This document shows, piece after piece, positions 14,345 through 26,293 of a DNA stretch of 43,871 nt (position 1 is the first letter of the stretch; every line of letters starts with the position of its first letter). Both the position numbers and the translations under genes were made by a program. Under the pieces are notes generated by a model, which was not told where the DNA came from, did not search any database, and saw only the letters and a program-made list of their open reading frames with translations. Location: NCBI RefSeq assembly GCF_001311375.1, contig NZ_BBAS01000012.1, positions 1 through 43,871 on the forward strand, in the 5' to 3' direction. Source of the DNA: Limosilactobacillus equigenerosi DSM 18793 = JCM 14505. GTDB lineage: Bacteria; Bacillota; Bacilli; Lactobacillales; Lactobacillaceae.

Positions 14345-15174
14345 TTATCGTTGTTGTAAATAAGCTTCGATGGTCATGGCTGGACGCCCGAGAATTCGTT
14401 GGACATCGGGTGAATGCCGGCATTTTCCCCGTTCGCAATTGAAGTATAGGTAGAGACCCAACTATCATATTCCCATTGTTCGGCTGGCCAAGCTTGGCGC
14501 GATTGATAAGCTTCCGCAACCGTTTCGTCAATGTATGGAACGGTCGTGTTGAGATAGTTGGTAAAAATGTTACTCATGTCAGCCAAGGTGTATTCTTTAC
14601 TACCGGTTAGATTGACGATTTGATTGCGGTAAGCGCTGACGTTAGTTAAAATTTTGGCCACCACGGCCGCAACATCGGCTTGAAAAATCGGCGCAATTTT
14701 ACCGTTACCGGCTGGAGCCCGGAATTCATGATATTGGGTCGCCAGATCAACAAAGAATTCACCATAAAAATTATCACGGACAAAGGTATAGTCAAAGCCA
14801 TGTGCGATAATGTAGTCTTCAGTTCGTTTATAATCACGGGCGAGGGTGAAGGTGGCATCCAGGGCGGCGTGATAAAACGATAGGTAAACAATATGTTTAA
14901 CGCCGGCTTGCTTAGCAGCGTCAATCATCGCAAAGTGTTGTTGCAAACGTTGGGGGTGTTCCTTAGCAGAGACCATGAATAAGGTCTCAACCCCCGTTAA
15001 AGCTTGGACCGTTGCCGGGGTATTTTCGTAGCTAGCTTGCATAACCGTAGCCTTAGGAAAATGAGCCACCCATTGTGGCGAACGGGCCAGTAAGCGTAAG
15101 GGGAAATCTTGGGAGGTCAGATGCTGGGCAACTAAGTTACCAATATGACCAGTAACACCGGTGATTCCAATCAT
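14345..15174 (-). CDS. NmrA/QorB-like NAD(P)-binding protein, frame-shifted near its end
   Basis: About 276-aa Rossmann-fold protein. N-terminal MIGITGVTGHIGNLVAQHL gives the GxxGxxG nucleotide-binding motif; LLARSPQ follows the second strand, as in NmrA/SDR-a5 quinone reductases and regulators. The frame as read stops at 14374. Adding one C to the run at 14408-14410 (GGG on plus) restores DVQRILGRPAMTIEAYLQQR to TAA 14345, the usual end of this family. Monocistronic, convergent with the exporter operon. Substrate unknown. Confidence 0.8.
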
Positions 15175-15253
15175 TAATAAGTCCTCGTTTCATGTAAAGT
15201 TGGTTTTATCGTACCATATTTGGCTTTTAGTTCGTAAGTTTAATGCTCGTCCT

Positions 15254-15283
15254 TTGATAAGTAAAATTAAAACGTATTATAAT
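15254..15283 (+). promoter_or_regulatory. Promoter of the serine hydrolase-cls pair
   Basis: -35 TTGATA (15254-15259), 18-bp spacer, -10 TATAAT (15278-15283); start codon 34 bp downstream. Confidence 0.7.
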
Positions 15284-15316
15284 ACAACTAGCTAATTCAG
15301 GGAGGGAGGATGACGA

Positions 15317-16253
15317 ATGTTGATACAAACCCAAGCCGAGTTGAAACGACTAATCACGCAAGCGGGAGTTACGACGTTGGCAAGTGCCGTGATTTCAGCA
15401 ACCGATTTGGTGACTGATTATTATCAAGCACAACCAGAGAGTTATTTTGACTTGGCTTCATTAACTAAAGTGCTGGGAACAATGCCTTTGTTACTACAAG
15501 CGATTGAAGCCGGTCACTTGACTTGGTCGACCCCAGTCCAAACAATTTTACCCCAAGTAGCTAGTTCCCAAGTTACGATTAAGGATTTGGCTAATCATAC
15601 TAGCGGGATTGAAGTATATTCCGAATCGTGATCAATTACCAGCTAAAGATTTAAAGCGAGCAATTTTACAATTGCCAATCATTGCGGAAAATGTTGGAAA
15701 GGTTGTACATTATAGTGATTCAAACTATTTATGGTTAGGATGGGTGTTGGAGACGCTTTATCAAGCAACGATTCAAACGTTGATTATGCAACGGGTGTTA
15801 ACGGAGCAACATTGGCATGAGCTGACGTTTGCGCCAGAGCCAGCGTTATGTATCCCAACCGCTGATCGTCAAGGACAAGTTTATCGTGGGATTGTGCATG
15901 ATCCAAAAGGGCGGGTTTTAGGCGCCGAAGCCGGGAGTGCTGGTTTGTTTGGGACGCTTGCGGGCGTTGTGGGGGCAGTTCAATGGTGGCTAAAACACTT
16001 GTCCGGTTCGTTAATGACTCAACTACCAGGTGTTGGGTTGCGCAGTGCGGGGTGGAAATTAATGCCAGCGGCGGATGGTCATTTAGTTGCCACCCATACT
16101 GGGTTTACCGGCACGTGGTTAATGCTTGATCCAACGCGTCAGCAAGCCTTAGTGGTCTTAACTAACCGAGTTTATCCCAGCGGACAAAATGATGAATTCC
16201 TTGATTTACGGGATCAAATTATGGCAACGTTTTTAAATGAGGTAGCGAAGTAA
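15317..16253 (+). CDS. Beta-lactamase/penicillin-binding-like serine hydrolase, frame-shifted
   Basis: About 311-aa class C beta-lactamase-family serine hydrolase. S-x-x-K nucleophile motif SLTK (about residue 48), then IKDLANHTSGI, the Y-x-N-like YSDSNY, and HTGFTGTW near the C-terminus. The two open frames join at 15604-15622 by one extra base (TSGL-KYIPNRDQL expected). GGGAGGGAGG precedes ATG 15317. No signal peptide, so probably cytoplasmic or an esterase-like enzyme rather than a secreted beta-lactamase. Its stop overlaps the cls start (TAATG). Confidence 0.8.
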
Positions 16254-17744
16254 TGATATTTTTCTTCTTTCAACACTTAAGTATGGTGTTATTTGTAATT
16301 AATTTATTAATTGCGGTTTGGTTAGTTGGCCGAGATCGCGTGATATTGCGGTTACGTGGGCGTGGTTAATGGTGTTAACATTTCTGCCATTAATTGGGTT
16401 GCTGTTATACATCTTCTTTGGGCGAAAATTAACGCAAGACCAAATTTTGTGATTCGTCAAGAACAAAAGCAGATTATGGAAGATTTTAAGGCCCGCCAAC
16501 AAGCCCTGGTTGATCAAAAAAAATGAAGATGTGCGTGGGAAAGTTACTGAACGGGAACAATTACTGTCACGCCTACTCGGGTCGCTTGATGGTGCGGTTT
16601 TAACGCAAGCTAATCAAGTGGAAGTTTTTACGGATGGTGAAGCCAAGTTCAATCAATTGATTGAGGACATTAATCATGCGACCGATCATGTGCACGTCGA
16701 GTATTATACGTTTGCTTCGGACCATCTAGGCCGGCGGTTGTTACAAGCGCTTGAAGAAGCTGCCCGGCGTGGGGTAGAAGTGCGGGTTTTGTACGACTTA
16801 GGGGGCTCACGGGGAACTAATTATAAGTTTTTTTGAATACCTTGAACGACTCGGTGGGCAAGCCCAAGCATTTATTTCTGCTTCCAAAGCGCGGTTTACG
16901 ACGCCACGCTTAAACTATCATTTGCACCGAAAGTTAGTCATCATTGATGGGAATGTTGGTTATATTGGTGGTTTTAATGTCGGCGATCAATACGTCGGCG
17001 AAGATCCCAAATTCGGTTACTGGCGGGATACGCATTTCCGGGTTACCGGGTCGGCGCCAACTATGATGCAAATTCGGTTTATGATGGATTGGAATACGAC
17101 CTGCCGACGGACGAAAAAAAGAACGATTAGATTTCGATGATGAGATTTTGCAAAAACAATTAAGCATGTTAGCAGATTATGAAGCGCATACGAAGGGGGT
17201 TCCGATGCAAATTGTTTCTTCGGGACCGGATAATGATCAGTATGCGATTCGGCGGGGCTACCAAAATATTATTAGCCAAGCTAGGAATTATGTTTATATC
17301 CAAACCCCATACTTAATTCCAGAAGACTCGATCTTAGAGGCGTTAATTATTGCCGCCAAAGCCGGGGTTGATGTCCGAATCATGATTCCATCGATGCCAG
17401 ATCATCCCTTTGTTTATCGAGCGACGGAAGCCTTTGCCCGGTATTTGACCATGAATGATGTGAAAGTTTATAAATATGACCATGGCTTTTTGCATGCTAA
17501 AACGATGGTGAGTGGGAATAATATCGCTGCAGTCGGATCGGCTAATTTAGATTATCGAAGTGCCAAACTTAATTTTGAAGTTAACGCGTTTACGTATGAT
17601 GCAGAGTTAGCTCAGCAATTAAAAGAAACTTTTGAACAAGATTTACAACAAGCCACGTTGTTGACGCCATCGTATTTTGCTAATCAGTCAAAATGGTTGA
17701 AATTTAAGCAAAGTTGCTGTCGTTTACTAGCCCCAATTTTATAG
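16253..17744 (+). CDS. cls: Cardiolipin synthase, with five frame shifts in this sequence
   Basis: Membrane phospholipase D-family enzyme joining two phosphatidylglycerol molecules to form cardiolipin. An N-terminal pair of membrane helices (LFVINLLIAVWLV; TWAWLMVLTFLPLIGLLLYIFFGRKL) is followed by two HKD motifs: HRKLVIIDGNVGYIGGFN and HAKTMVSGNNIAAVGSANLDYRS. Breaks near 16325 (T-run), 16444 (A-run), 16518-16525 (8 A), about 16827-16833 (7 T) and about 17115-17121 (7 A) all fall in homopolymers; correcting them yields one protein of about 495 aa. With five breaks a real pseudogene cannot be excluded, but no residue of the catalytic motifs is lost. Confidence 0.8.
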
Positions 17745-17750
17745 TTAATC

Positions 17751-17791
17751 AAAAACCGGTTGGACAACTTAGTCGTCTAACCGGTTTTTGT
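17751..17791. terminator. Terminator after cls
   Basis: AAAACCGGTT-GAC pairs with GTC-AACCGGTTTT (one mismatch), followed by TG. Confidence 0.8.
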
Positions 17792-17808
17792 TGGTTTGAG
17801 CTCATGAC

Positions 17809-17837
17809 TTGGTTAATAACAATAAACACGATATGAT
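17809..17837 (+). promoter_or_regulatory. Promoter of the PTS EIIC gene
   Basis: -35 TTGGTT (17809-17814), 17-bp spacer, -10 TATGAT (17832-17837). Confidence 0.55.
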
Positions 17838-17900
17838 AAGGGTGGAAATGTTGATTTAGCAATAATTTAAAGCTTAGTTTAATTACAATGGAGTGAATAA

Positions 17901-19312
17901 ATGTTAGTGACGATTAATCAAATTTTTACCAGTCTTGGGGCAACGGTAATTGTGCCCGTAGTAATTTTTTTAGTGGCCATAATTTTAAAAGTTAAATTTA
18001 GCCAAGCCTTACAAAGTGCGCTTTATGCAGGGGTGGGGTTGACAGGTTTTGGCTGGGTAATTGCCTCATTTACGCCGGTGGTGACGAAATTGATTCGGCA
18101 AATGGTTAGTAACTTGGGCTTGGATTTAAAAGTTGTCGATCTTGGTTGGCAAGCTGGCTCATTGACGGCGTTTAGCTCGAAGGTTGGATTACTATTTTTT
18201 GTGGTGGGGTTAGTTTTAGAATTACTCTTGTTTATTAGTGGGGTAACTAAGATTATGATGGCCTCGAATTTATGGAATAACTTTGGTTTGATGATTTGGG
18301 CAACAGTTGCTTATCAGGCGACGCATAATTTTTGGTTATCGTTTGGGGTAGCGGTTTTTATGTTGTTGTATACGCTTCTACTGGCGGAAGTACAAGCAAA
18401 ACGCTGGTCGGATTATTATGGAGTGCCTAATGCAACGGTAGCGGCAGTTCATAATATTGAACAGGTCATTCCGGCAATCATTCTAGATCCACTTTGGAAT
18501 AAGCTAGGGTTGAATCGTATTCAGGTGACGCCAGCAACGTTAAAGGAAAAATTGGGAATTTTTGGCGAACCAAGTTTATTAGGGGCCGGGCTGGGGTTAG
18601 TGCTAGGAGTGCTAGCTAACTTATCACGGTTGCAGACCATTAGTGCTTGGAGTCAAATTACGCAGTTTATGATTCAATTAGCGGCGGTGATGACGATTTT
18701 CCCATTAATTGCGGGAGTTTTTGCAAAAGCATTTGAACCCTTGGCAACGGCGATTAATCATCGAGCGGCACAAACTGTCACCAATGATGGCGCAAAACGG
18801 TGGTTTTTAGCTGTTGATGATGGAATTGGTTATGGAGAAAGTGCCACTTTAATTGCGGGGATGATTTTAATTCCCTTAATGGTCATGGTGGCGTTCGTGT
18901 TACCAGGAAATCAAACGTTACCGGTAGTCGATTTAATTTCAATTCCGTTTATGATTGAATCAATGGTGGCGTTGACGAATGGTAATTTAGTTAAAGTAAT
19001 TTTAAATAGTTTAATTTGGTTTAGTTTGGGCTTATATATGGCGAGTTATTTAGCCCCACTGTATACCCAAGCGGTTTTACATTATGGCGCCGTATTGCCA
19101 GCCGGGGTGGTGTTAGTAACGAGTTTTAATTTAATTGCACGACCATTAAACGGATTAGTGCTATTGGCGTTTATTTCGCAACAACCGTGGTTGATCGGCT
19201 TGTGCATGGTAATTTACTTAGGCTTATTATGTTTGTCCGGACGCACCGGGATAATATTTGGCAATATTTAGATCGCCAAGCAGTGCAAAATTTGTCGATA
19301 AATAATGATTAA
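17901..19312 (+). CDS. Galactitol-type PTS EIIC permease, orphan
   Basis: About 470-aa integral membrane protein of the GatC (EIIC-Gat) family. Hallmarks are the N-terminal FTSLGATVIVPVVIFLVAIILKVKF, 'QSALYAGVGLTGFGWV', 'PNATVAAVHNIEQVI' and the C-terminal FNLIARPLNGLVLLAFISQQPW. The frame as read stops at 19271. One base change near 19232-19240 continues it to TAA 19312 (RTHRDNIWQYLDRQAVQNL, like other family C-termini). No EIIA, EIIB or polyol dehydrogenase lies nearby, so sugar and partners are unknown. Monocistronic. Confidence 0.8.
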
Positions 19313-19385
19313 TGATGTTTGATTAGGACGCGATAGTATGATGCTGGGCATAACTTGGAAACGAAAACTTAAACACTAAATTAAA

Positions 19386-19425
19386 AATCGGCGCTACCTT
19401 GCTAGTCAGCAAAGTAGCGCCGATT
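19386..19425. terminator. Bidirectional terminator between EIIC and the leftward cluster
   Basis: Perfect 12-bp arms AATCGGCGCTAC and GTAGCGCCGATT with an inner TTGCT/AGCAA stem. A-rich on one side, T-rich on the other. Confidence 0.85.
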
Positions 19426-19429
19426 AATT

Positions 19430-19729
19430 TTATAGTTGTCGTTTGGTGTTGCGTAAATTGATTACGATTAAGGTTTCACCGAGCACTAAGGCATCCGCGG
19501 CTAGGAACCCCCAGCGATCGTTTAACAAAATGATTGCAATAATTAATCCCCAAGAAAGTAAATTCCAATAGCGATTAATTTTTAGTGATCGTTTAATTTT
19601 CAAATCACTTTCGTTGGTAATAATTAAACGTAAATCATCAACATTCTTGATAAAAAAGTAGAGGCGATTTTCATAAATTGATAAACATAAATAAATAAAA
19701 ATTAATAGATATGAAATGATATTAAACAT
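19430..19729 (-). CDS. Small membrane protein of unknown function
   Basis: 99 aa with an N-terminal membrane helix (MFNIISYLLIFIYLCLSIY), a basic middle, and a second pair of hydrophobic segments (LLSWGLIIAIILLN, GFLAADALVLGETLIVI). It starts 12 bp after the gatD stop, so it is probably in the murT-gatD transcript. I recognise no family. Confidence 0.6.
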   Translation of the reverse strand: MFNIISYLLIFIYLCLSIYENRLYFFIKNVDDLRLIITNESDLKIKRSLKINRYWNLLSWGLIIAIILLNDRWGFLAADALVLGETLIVINLRNTKRQL

Positions 19730-19741
19730 ACTGAAGGCCTC

Positions 19742-20450
19742 TTAAAAGGTTGGTTGAATTACCAGTTGAGCGGCAGGAGTCAAATCAGCCGTGGGGTACT
19801 TTAATTTTAAGGCTTGCAGGAGCATGCGTTTGGCTAATTCACCATTTCGGGTCAAAATGGGTCCGTGGAAATATGAGCAGTAGGTATGGTGGAAAATAGC
19901 GCCTTCGGTCTGATCTTCGCCGTTATTACCGTTCCCACTAATAACGATGCCAAGCGGACGTTCACTAGCTCCGATAAAGGTCCGGCCGTTGTGGTTTTCA
20001 AAGCCGTGGTAAATTTCGCCAGTTTCCTCATTTTTAATGGTGATATCGCCGATGAAGCGGTGGTTGTCTTGGCTTAAAGTATAATGGTCTAACAAGCCGA
20101 TACCAGGGATTTTTTCGCCATTAGCACCAATGTAGTAGTGCCCTAATAATTGGTAACCACCACAAATGGCGAGCATTGGTTTATCAGCTAAAATAAATTT
20201 TTCAATTTCAGCTTGTTTATTGGGAATGTCTTTGGAAACAATTGTTTGTTCATAATCTTGCCCACCACCAAAAAAAGGCTAAATCATAGTGATCGGCGTT
20301 AAAGTCATTGTCTAAGCTAATGACATCTACATTAATGTCGGTATCCATTTGTTGAGCATAATACTTTAAAGCTGTAATGTTACCAATATCACCATATGTA
20401 TTAAGCAAATCGCCATACAAATGGGCAAGGTTAAGTTGGTATTGCGCCAT
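19742..20450 (-). CDS. gatD: Lipid II isoglutaminyl synthase, glutaminase subunit GatD (frame-shifted)
   Basis: Class I glutamine amidotransferase of about 235 aa supplying ammonia to MurT to amidate the D-Glu of the lipid II stem peptide. Nucleophile Cys in [10 protein letters not shown]; catalytic His region [15 protein letters not shown]. The N-terminal part ([21 protein letters not shown]) is typical of GatD/CobQ-like enzymes. Two frames join when one T is removed from the 7-T run (minus strand; plus 20269-20275), giving [17 protein letters not shown] 20450 begins one base after the murT stop. Confidence 0.9.
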
Positions 20451-20451
20451 A

Positions 20452-21790
20452 TTAATCCATTCCTCCTGCTAAGTAATGTTCTTCTGCCAATTGTTTGCGT
20501 AATTGTAAAACGGCCGTATAAGTGGCTAAAACATAGACGTGTTCAGTTGGCATTTTTTTTAATGCGTTCAATCATCTTAGTTAAATCTGGTTGGGTATCG
20601 GTAACATTGATCCCGGCCATGGTAAGGCGAGTGGTAATATCTTTGTATCGTTCGCCACCAGTTACAAATTCCGGAATTTGATGCTTGGTTAATTGTTTGA
20701 AATTTCCATCCCAAATCCAACTGGTATCAATTCCATCAGCATAGTTAGCGTTTAATAAAAAGGCGAAGCTAAATGGTTTAGGATCCGTTAAAATCATATC
20801 AAGTACTTGATTTAACCCCACCGGATTCTTCACTAAAATAAGCGTGACTTTTTATCGTCAACTGGAATTACTTCTTGGCGCCCGAAGACTTTTTTTGTCA
20901 GAAGTAAAGGCATGTTGAATCTTGGCGACCGGAATCTTTAAGAATCGGCCGAGGGCATAGGCAGCCAAAGCGTTATAAATATTATAGACCCCACCAATTT
21001 CTAAGTGGAATGGATAACCATCAATTTCAATATCGGATGAAGTGGGGGTTAGTTGGTTAACAGCGGTAACTTGATAAGTTAAGGCTGGCCGGTGGAAACC
21101 ACAATTAGGGCAGAAGTAGTCACCGAGGTTAGCATAGATTAATTTGTGATAGTGTAAAATATGTTGACACTTGGTACACAATAAACTATCGGTATTAGCG
21201 GGGGCTTTTAAATCAGCAGGATTGTCATTACCAAAGCCAAAGTAAATAATGGGATTTGGTAATTCCTTACTGTTGAAAATTTGGGCATCACCATTGGCAA
21301 TGATGGTGGCGTTGGGCGCTAATTTCACACCGCGTAAAATTTTGTCATAAGTGGTGTAAATTTCACCGTAGCGATCCATTTGGTCGCGGAACAAATTCGT
21401 AAAGACAAAGGCAATTGGCGTGATTTGCTTGGTGATTTGAACTACATAGGCTTCGTCAACTTCTAAAATGGCGAGGCCTTTATGTTTAGGAGTCGGGGCG
21501 GTAACAAAAGTGGTCACAATCCCTTGGGTCATATTAGAACCGGTTGGATTGGTTAGGACTTGCTCGTATTGTTCCCGCGCAACGCGCACGCTTAGCGCGG
21601 TGGTTAGTGTTTTTCCGTTGGTTCCAGTGACAATAACAACATCATATTGATTGGCAAATGAGGTTAAAATTTGCGGGTCAATTTTCGTGGTGATCCGACC
21701 GGGAAAAGAGCTCCCCCCATTAAAAAATTTATTAAGTACCCAGTAACTGGATTTACCAGCTGCCCGAGCGATTGAACTACGTAAGGTCAT
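20452..21790 (-). CDS. murT: Lipid II isoglutaminyl synthase, Mur-ligase-like subunit MurT (three frame shifts)
   Basis: ATP-dependent Mur ligase homologue of about 445 aa. P-loop VTGTNGKTLTT, a Zn-ribbon CTKCQHILHY...FCPNCGF specific to MurT, and a C-terminal DUF1727 region (NPVGLNQVLDMI...). Breaks: 20890-20896 (seven A for six), 20849-20853 (five for six) and 20553-20560 (eight for seven). With them corrected the protein ends MPTEHVYVLATYTAVLQLRK...YLAGGMD. It acts with GatD at the inner membrane face. Amidated lipid II is needed for efficient cross-linking, so the gene is unlikely to be truly broken. Confidence 0.9.
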
Positions 21791-21898
21791 AAATTTAAGT
21801 ATCCTTTTTAATTTCGTTTAATTTTCACCATTAATTTTACAAGATTGTTCAAAAAGTTAAAAGTCATCAATCTCGTTTGAGTAAATCAAGCGAAACTA

Positions 21899-21927
21899 TT
21901 TTCAAGGGGCTAACAATTAGCTATAAT
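21899..21927 (+). promoter_or_regulatory. Promoter of the tdk operon
   Basis: -35 TTTTCA (21899-21904), 17-bp spacer, -10 TATAAT (21922-21927). The murT promoter must lie divergently in the same 170-bp gap. Confidence 0.5.
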
Positions 21928-21959
21928 TGAATCAATATGCAAACAGGAGGACTGTAGGA

Positions 21960-22544
21960 ATGGCACAATTGTTCTTTAAGTATGGTTCAATGAATTCGGG
22001 AAAATCGATGGATATTTTAAAAGTCGCGCATAATTATGAAGAACAAGGCAAGGCAGTCCTGCTGATGACCAGTGGCGTTGATGACCGCGCCGGCCAAGGC
22101 AAAATTGCGAGTCGGGTTGGTTTGGAACGGGACGTGGTACCGATTTTTAACGCGACCAATGTTTACGATTTGGTTAAGCAACGGGATGAAAAATTATACT
22201 GTATCTTAGTTGATGAAGCTCAATTTTTAACGCGGGATCATATTATTCAACTGGCACGGATTGTTGATGATTTAAATATCCCGGTCATGGCGTATGGCTT
22301 AAAGAATGATTTCCGTAATCAATTATTTGAGGGGTCACAAAACCTCTTAATCTATGCCGACAAAATTGAGGAAATTAAAACAATTTGTTGGTTCTGCAGT
22401 CATAAGGCAATTATGAATTTGCGAATTCATGATGGAAAACCGGTTTATGAAGGGGAACAAATTCAAATTGGCGGAAACGAAAGTTATTATCCAGTTTGTC
22501 GTAAGCATTACTTTCACCCCGTGTTACCGGCAGTAAAGGAGTAA
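21960..22544 (+). CDS. tdk: Thymidine kinase
   Basis: 194-aa type II thymidine kinase of the nucleotide salvage pathway. P-loop [12 protein letters not shown], Walker B VDEAQFL, structural zinc Cys pairs CWFC and C..H near the C-terminus, and the thymidine-binding lasso [15 protein letters not shown] precedes ATG 21960; the ATG at 21927 is too far from it. First gene of a run of translation and nucleotide genes. Confidence 0.95.
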   Translation: MAQLFFKYGSMNSGKSMDILKVAHNYEEQGKAVLLMTSGVDDRAGQGKIASRVGLERDVVPIFNATNVYDLVKQRDEKLYCILVDEAQFLTRDHIIQLARIVDDLNIPVMAYGLKNDFRNQLFEGSQNLLIYADKIEEIKTICWFCSHKAIMNLRIHDGKPVYEGEQIQIGGNESYYPVCRKHYFHPVLPAVKE

Positions 22545-22547
22545 GAG

Positions 22548-23636
22548 ATGGAAATTTCAGAAATTTTTGATAAATTGCAAGCGGTGGCTGACCGTTACGA
22601 AGAATTAAACGAATTGATTAGTGATCCGGAAGTGATTGCTGATACGCAACGATTCATGAAGCTTTCCAAAGAAGAAGGAAGTTTACGTGAAACGGTTGAA
22701 AAGTACACTCGTTACAAGGAAGTGACGCAAACAATTAGTGACGACGAAGAATTGTTACGCGAAACGAATGATGCGGAATTAGTTGAATTAACGAAGGAAG
22801 AATTGGCTGATGCCAAGGAAGAACAAGGCCAATTACAAAAAGATTTAGAAATTCTGTTAATTCCTAAAGACCCGAATGACGATAAGAACATCATCATGGA
22901 AATTCGGGGTGCAGCTGGGGGTGATGAAGCCTCACTGTTTGCCGGTGATCTTTACAACATGTACTTACGGTATGCTGAAAAGCAAGGATGGAATGTTGAA
23001 ATTGTTGATCAAACAACAACCGAAGTGGGTGGCTTTAAGGAATTAGTCTTGATGATTACTGGGACAAATGTCTACTCCAAATTAAAGTTTGAAAACGGGG
23101 CTCACCGGGTGCAACGGGTGCCAGCGACGGAATCGGCAGGGCGGGTTCACACCTCAACGGCAACGGTGGGGGTAATGCCTGAAGCTGAAGACGTTGATAT
23201 TGAAATTGATCCAAAAGATGTCCGGACGGATGTTTACCGGGCCTCAGGGGCTGGTGGACAACACGTTAACAAGACTTCTTCCGCGGTGCGGATGACCCAC
23301 TTACCAACGGGGATTGTGGTGGCGATGCAAGACGAACGGTCGCAACAACAAAACCGGGTCAAAGCCGAAAAGATTTTAAAGGCGCGGGTTTACGATTACT
23401 ACCAACAACAAGAACAAAGTGCCTACGATGCTAACCGGAAACAAGCCATTGGGACCGGGGATCGGTCAGAACGGATTCGGACCTATAACTTCCCTCAAAA
23501 CCGGGTAACGGATCACCGGATTGGGTTGACCTTAAATAAGCTTGATAAGATTCTAGCTGGGGAATTAGATGAAGTTGTAGAAGCATTAATTATTGCTGAC
23601 CAAACTGAAAAGTTAGAACAATTACGTAATGAATAA
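22548..23636 (+). CDS. prfA: Peptide chain release factor 1
   Basis: 362 aa, normal RF1 length. GGQ motif in [18 protein letters not shown]; the RF1-type domain carries [21 protein letters not shown]. Terminates translation at UAA and UAG. Overlaps prmC by 8 nt; that product methylates the Gln of GGQ. Confidence 0.97.
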   Translation: MEISEIFDKLQAVADRYEELNELISDPEVIADTQRFMKLSKEEGSLRETVEKYTRYKEVTQTISDDEELLRETNDAELVELTKEELADAKEEQGQLQKDLEILLIPKDPNDDKNIIMEIRGAAGGDEASLFAGDLYNMYLRYAEKQGWNVEIVDQTTTEVGGFKELVLMITGTNVYSKLKFENGAHRVQRVPATESAGRVHTSTATVGVMPEAEDVDIEIDPKDVRTDVYRASGAGGQHVNKTSSAVRMTHLPTGIVVAMQDERSQQQNRVKAEKILKARVYDYYQQQEQSAYDANRKQAIGTGDRSERIRTYNFPQNRVTDHRIGLTLNKLDKILAGELDEVVEALIIADQTEKLEQLRNE

Positions 23637-24465
23637 GTGGACGTATTTTGATGCGCTAACGTGGGGACGGCAATGCTTAGCTGAAACGGGGATGGATCCG
23701 GAAGCGCCAACCTTTATTTTAATGATGCTCCATAATTGGTCCTTTACGCAATTAGTCAGTCATTACCGCCAAATTATGATTGACGAAGAAGTGCAACGAT
23801 TTCGGTGGGCGGTTGAACAAGTTGTTCACCATGTACCAGCGCAGTACGTAGTTGGTCGCGCTCCGTTTTACGGGCGCGACTTTATTGTGAATCGCGACGT
23901 TTTAATTCCGGAAAGTGAAACTGAAGAATTAATTGAATGGGTGTTAGCGACGATGCCAGCGGAAAAACCATTACGGGTGTTGGATTTAGGGACTGGTAGT
24001 GGGGTGATTGGGATCACATTAGCCTTAGAGCGACCGAACTGGCAAGTAACACTAAGCGATATTTCTCATCCGGCATTAACGGTAGCTGAAATGAATCAAC
24101 GTCTGCATGGGACACAATTAACGCAAGTCCAAAGTGATTTGTTTGCCGATTTGGTGGGACCGTTTGATTTGATTGTGACGAATCCGCCATATATTGACCC
24201 CGATGATCCAGCGGTTGAAACCAGTGTCCGGGAAAATACTCCGGGGCTCGCCTTGTTTGCTGACGAACATGGGCTAGGGATTTACCGGCGGATTTTTATG
24301 GCCCTCGATGACGTCTTAGTCCCCGGTGGGCATTTATTTGGTGAAACGGGGTATGATCAAGAAGGTCCCATTCGAGCGCTGTTTAATGAAGTTGGTGGGA
24401 ATGGAAGCTTAACCACGAAGCACGATATTAATGATCAAATGCGCATGATTCATGTGAAACATTAA
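23629..24465 (+). CDS. prmC: Release factor glutamine N5-methyltransferase
   Basis: 278-aa SAM-dependent methyltransferase. SAM motif [16 protein letters not shown], substrate-binding NPPY in [12 protein letters not shown]-terminal helical RF-binding domain. Coupled to prfA. Confidence 0.95.
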   Translation: MNKWTYFDALTWGRQCLAETGMDPEAPTFILMMLHNWSFTQLVSHYRQIMIDEEVQRFRWAVEQVVHHVPAQYVVGRAPFYGRDFIVNRDVLIPESETEELIEWVLATMPAEKPLRVLDLGTGSGVIGITLALERPNWQVTLSDISHPALTVAEMNQRLHGTQLTQVQSDLFADLVGPFDLIVTNPPYIDPDDPAVETSVRENTPGLALFADEHGLGIYRRIFMALDDVLVPGGHLFGETGYDQEGPIRALFNEVGGNGSLTTKHDINDQMRMIHVKH

Positions 24466-24485
24466 GAAAATCAGGTGACATTCAA

Positions 24486-25487
24486 ATGGAAACAAAAATT
24501 TTAACGCCCCAGCAAATTGCTACGGCAGCTAAATTAATCCAGGCCGGCCAGTTAGTAGCCTTTCCCACTGAAACGGTGTACGGGCTAGGGGCGGATGCAA
24601 CTAACCCCACGGCGGTTAAGCAAGTTTATGCAGCTAAGGGCCGACCAAGCGATAATCCGTTAATTGTGCACGTTAGCGATATCGCAATGGTGCAACAATA
24701 TGCGGCGGTGATTCCGCCCGTAGCGCAACAATTAATGGAGCAGTTTTGGCCGGGATCACTAACGATTATTTTACCGGTGAAACCTGGTAGCCTTGATCGG
24801 GTAGTAACAGGTGGTTTAACGACCGTCGCTTTCCGGTTACCAGCCAATGAAGTTACCCGGGCGTTAATTCGGCAAGCTGGCGTGCCATTAGTTGGTCCAT
24901 CTGCGAATACCTCGGGGAAACCAAGCCCGACGACGGCGCAACACGTTGCCCACGATTTGAATGGTAAAATTGCTGCGATTGTTGATGATGGCCCAACTAA
25001 GGTCGGGGTTGAATCAACGGTGATTGACTTATCAACATCTCATCCAGCCATTTTACGACCGGGAGCGATTACCAAAGCTCAGTTAGCCACCATTGTTGGC
25101 GATTTAAATGTTGATCATCATCATGTTGATGCTAAGGAAACACCCAAGGCACCGGGGATGAAATATACCCACTACTCACCAAAGGCCACGGTAATTCAAG
25201 TGGCAGATACTGATTGGAATCTGGTGCGGGAACAAGTTGCTAATGATGCGACAGTGGGGATTTTAGCCTTTGATCGGCAAGTAGCCGCTTTTACAGCGCT
25301 TAAAACCTATAGTCTCGGGACGGATGTTACTTCAGCAAGTGCTCGGTTATTTGCGGGCTTACGATATTTTGATGATTTACCAGAAATTAAAACCATTTAT
25401 GTCGCTACGGTCCCAGTTACGGGATTGGGAGCGGCCTATATGAATCGCCTGAACAAATCAGCGGGCGGTCAATGGTTTAAGAAGTAA
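24486..25487 (+). CDS. tsaC: Threonylcarbamoyl-AMP synthase (Sua5/YwlC type)
   Basis: 333 aa, the long Sua5-type with a YrdC domain (AFPTETVYGLGADATNP; KGRPSDNPLIVHV; GPSANTSGKPSPT) and a C-terminal Sua5 domain. Makes threonylcarbamoyl-AMP for t6A37 modification of ANN-decoding tRNAs. In many lactobacilli glyA follows; here upp follows directly. Confidence 0.93.
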   Translation: METKILTPQQIATAAKLIQAGQLVAFPTETVYGLGADATNPTAVKQVYAAKGRPSDNPLIVHVSDIAMVQQYAAVIPPVAQQLMEQFWPGSLTIILPVKPGSLDRVVTGGLTTVAFRLPANEVTRALIRQAGVPLVGPSANTSGKPSPTTAQHVAHDLNGKIAAIVDDGPTKVGVESTVIDLSTSHPAILRPGAITKAQLATIVGDLNVDHHHVDAKETPKAPGMKYTHYSPKATVIQVADTDWNLVREQVANDATVGILAFDRQVAAFTALKTYSLGTDVTSASARLFAGLRYFDDLPEIKTIYVATVPVTGLGAAYMNRLNKSAGGQWFKK

Positions 25488-25545
25488 TTGCAATTTGATG
25501 CGATAGTTATTACAATAGTTAAAAATGATTGCGGGGTATGTAAAC

Positions 25546-26180
<635 letters not shown>

Positions 26181-26187
26181 TAATTTC

Positions 26188-26221
26188 AACGTAGCTAGGA
26201 TATTTCCTAGCTACGTTTTTT
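26188..26221 (+). terminator. Terminator after upp
   Basis: Perfect 13-bp arms AACGTAGCTAGGA / TCCTAGCTACGTT, then TTTT. Confidence 0.9.
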
Positions 26222-26293
26222 GATTACGGCTAACATGGTAGAATAGATAAGGAAGTTAGTTAACGAGTGAACAAGGAAGTAAGGAGTGCAACG

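Noticed and set aside
14289-14531. 80-aa leftward ORF overlapping the terminator and the NmrA-like gene
   Set aside because: It is an alternative frame of the NmrA-like gene running through a terminator hairpin.
15317-16253. Secreted beta-lactamase conferring resistance
   Set aside because: No signal peptide and only the generic SxxK serine hydrolase pattern; resistance cannot be inferred.
16253-17744. cls as a genuine pseudogene
   Set aside because: All five breaks are one-base changes in or next to homopolymers, the frame is open between them, and both HKD motifs are intact; the neighbouring essential genes show the same kind of break.
19351-19363. Third copy of the malR-side repeat
   Set aside because: Only 13 matching bases (TAACTTGGAAACG) without the rest of the unit; too short to call.
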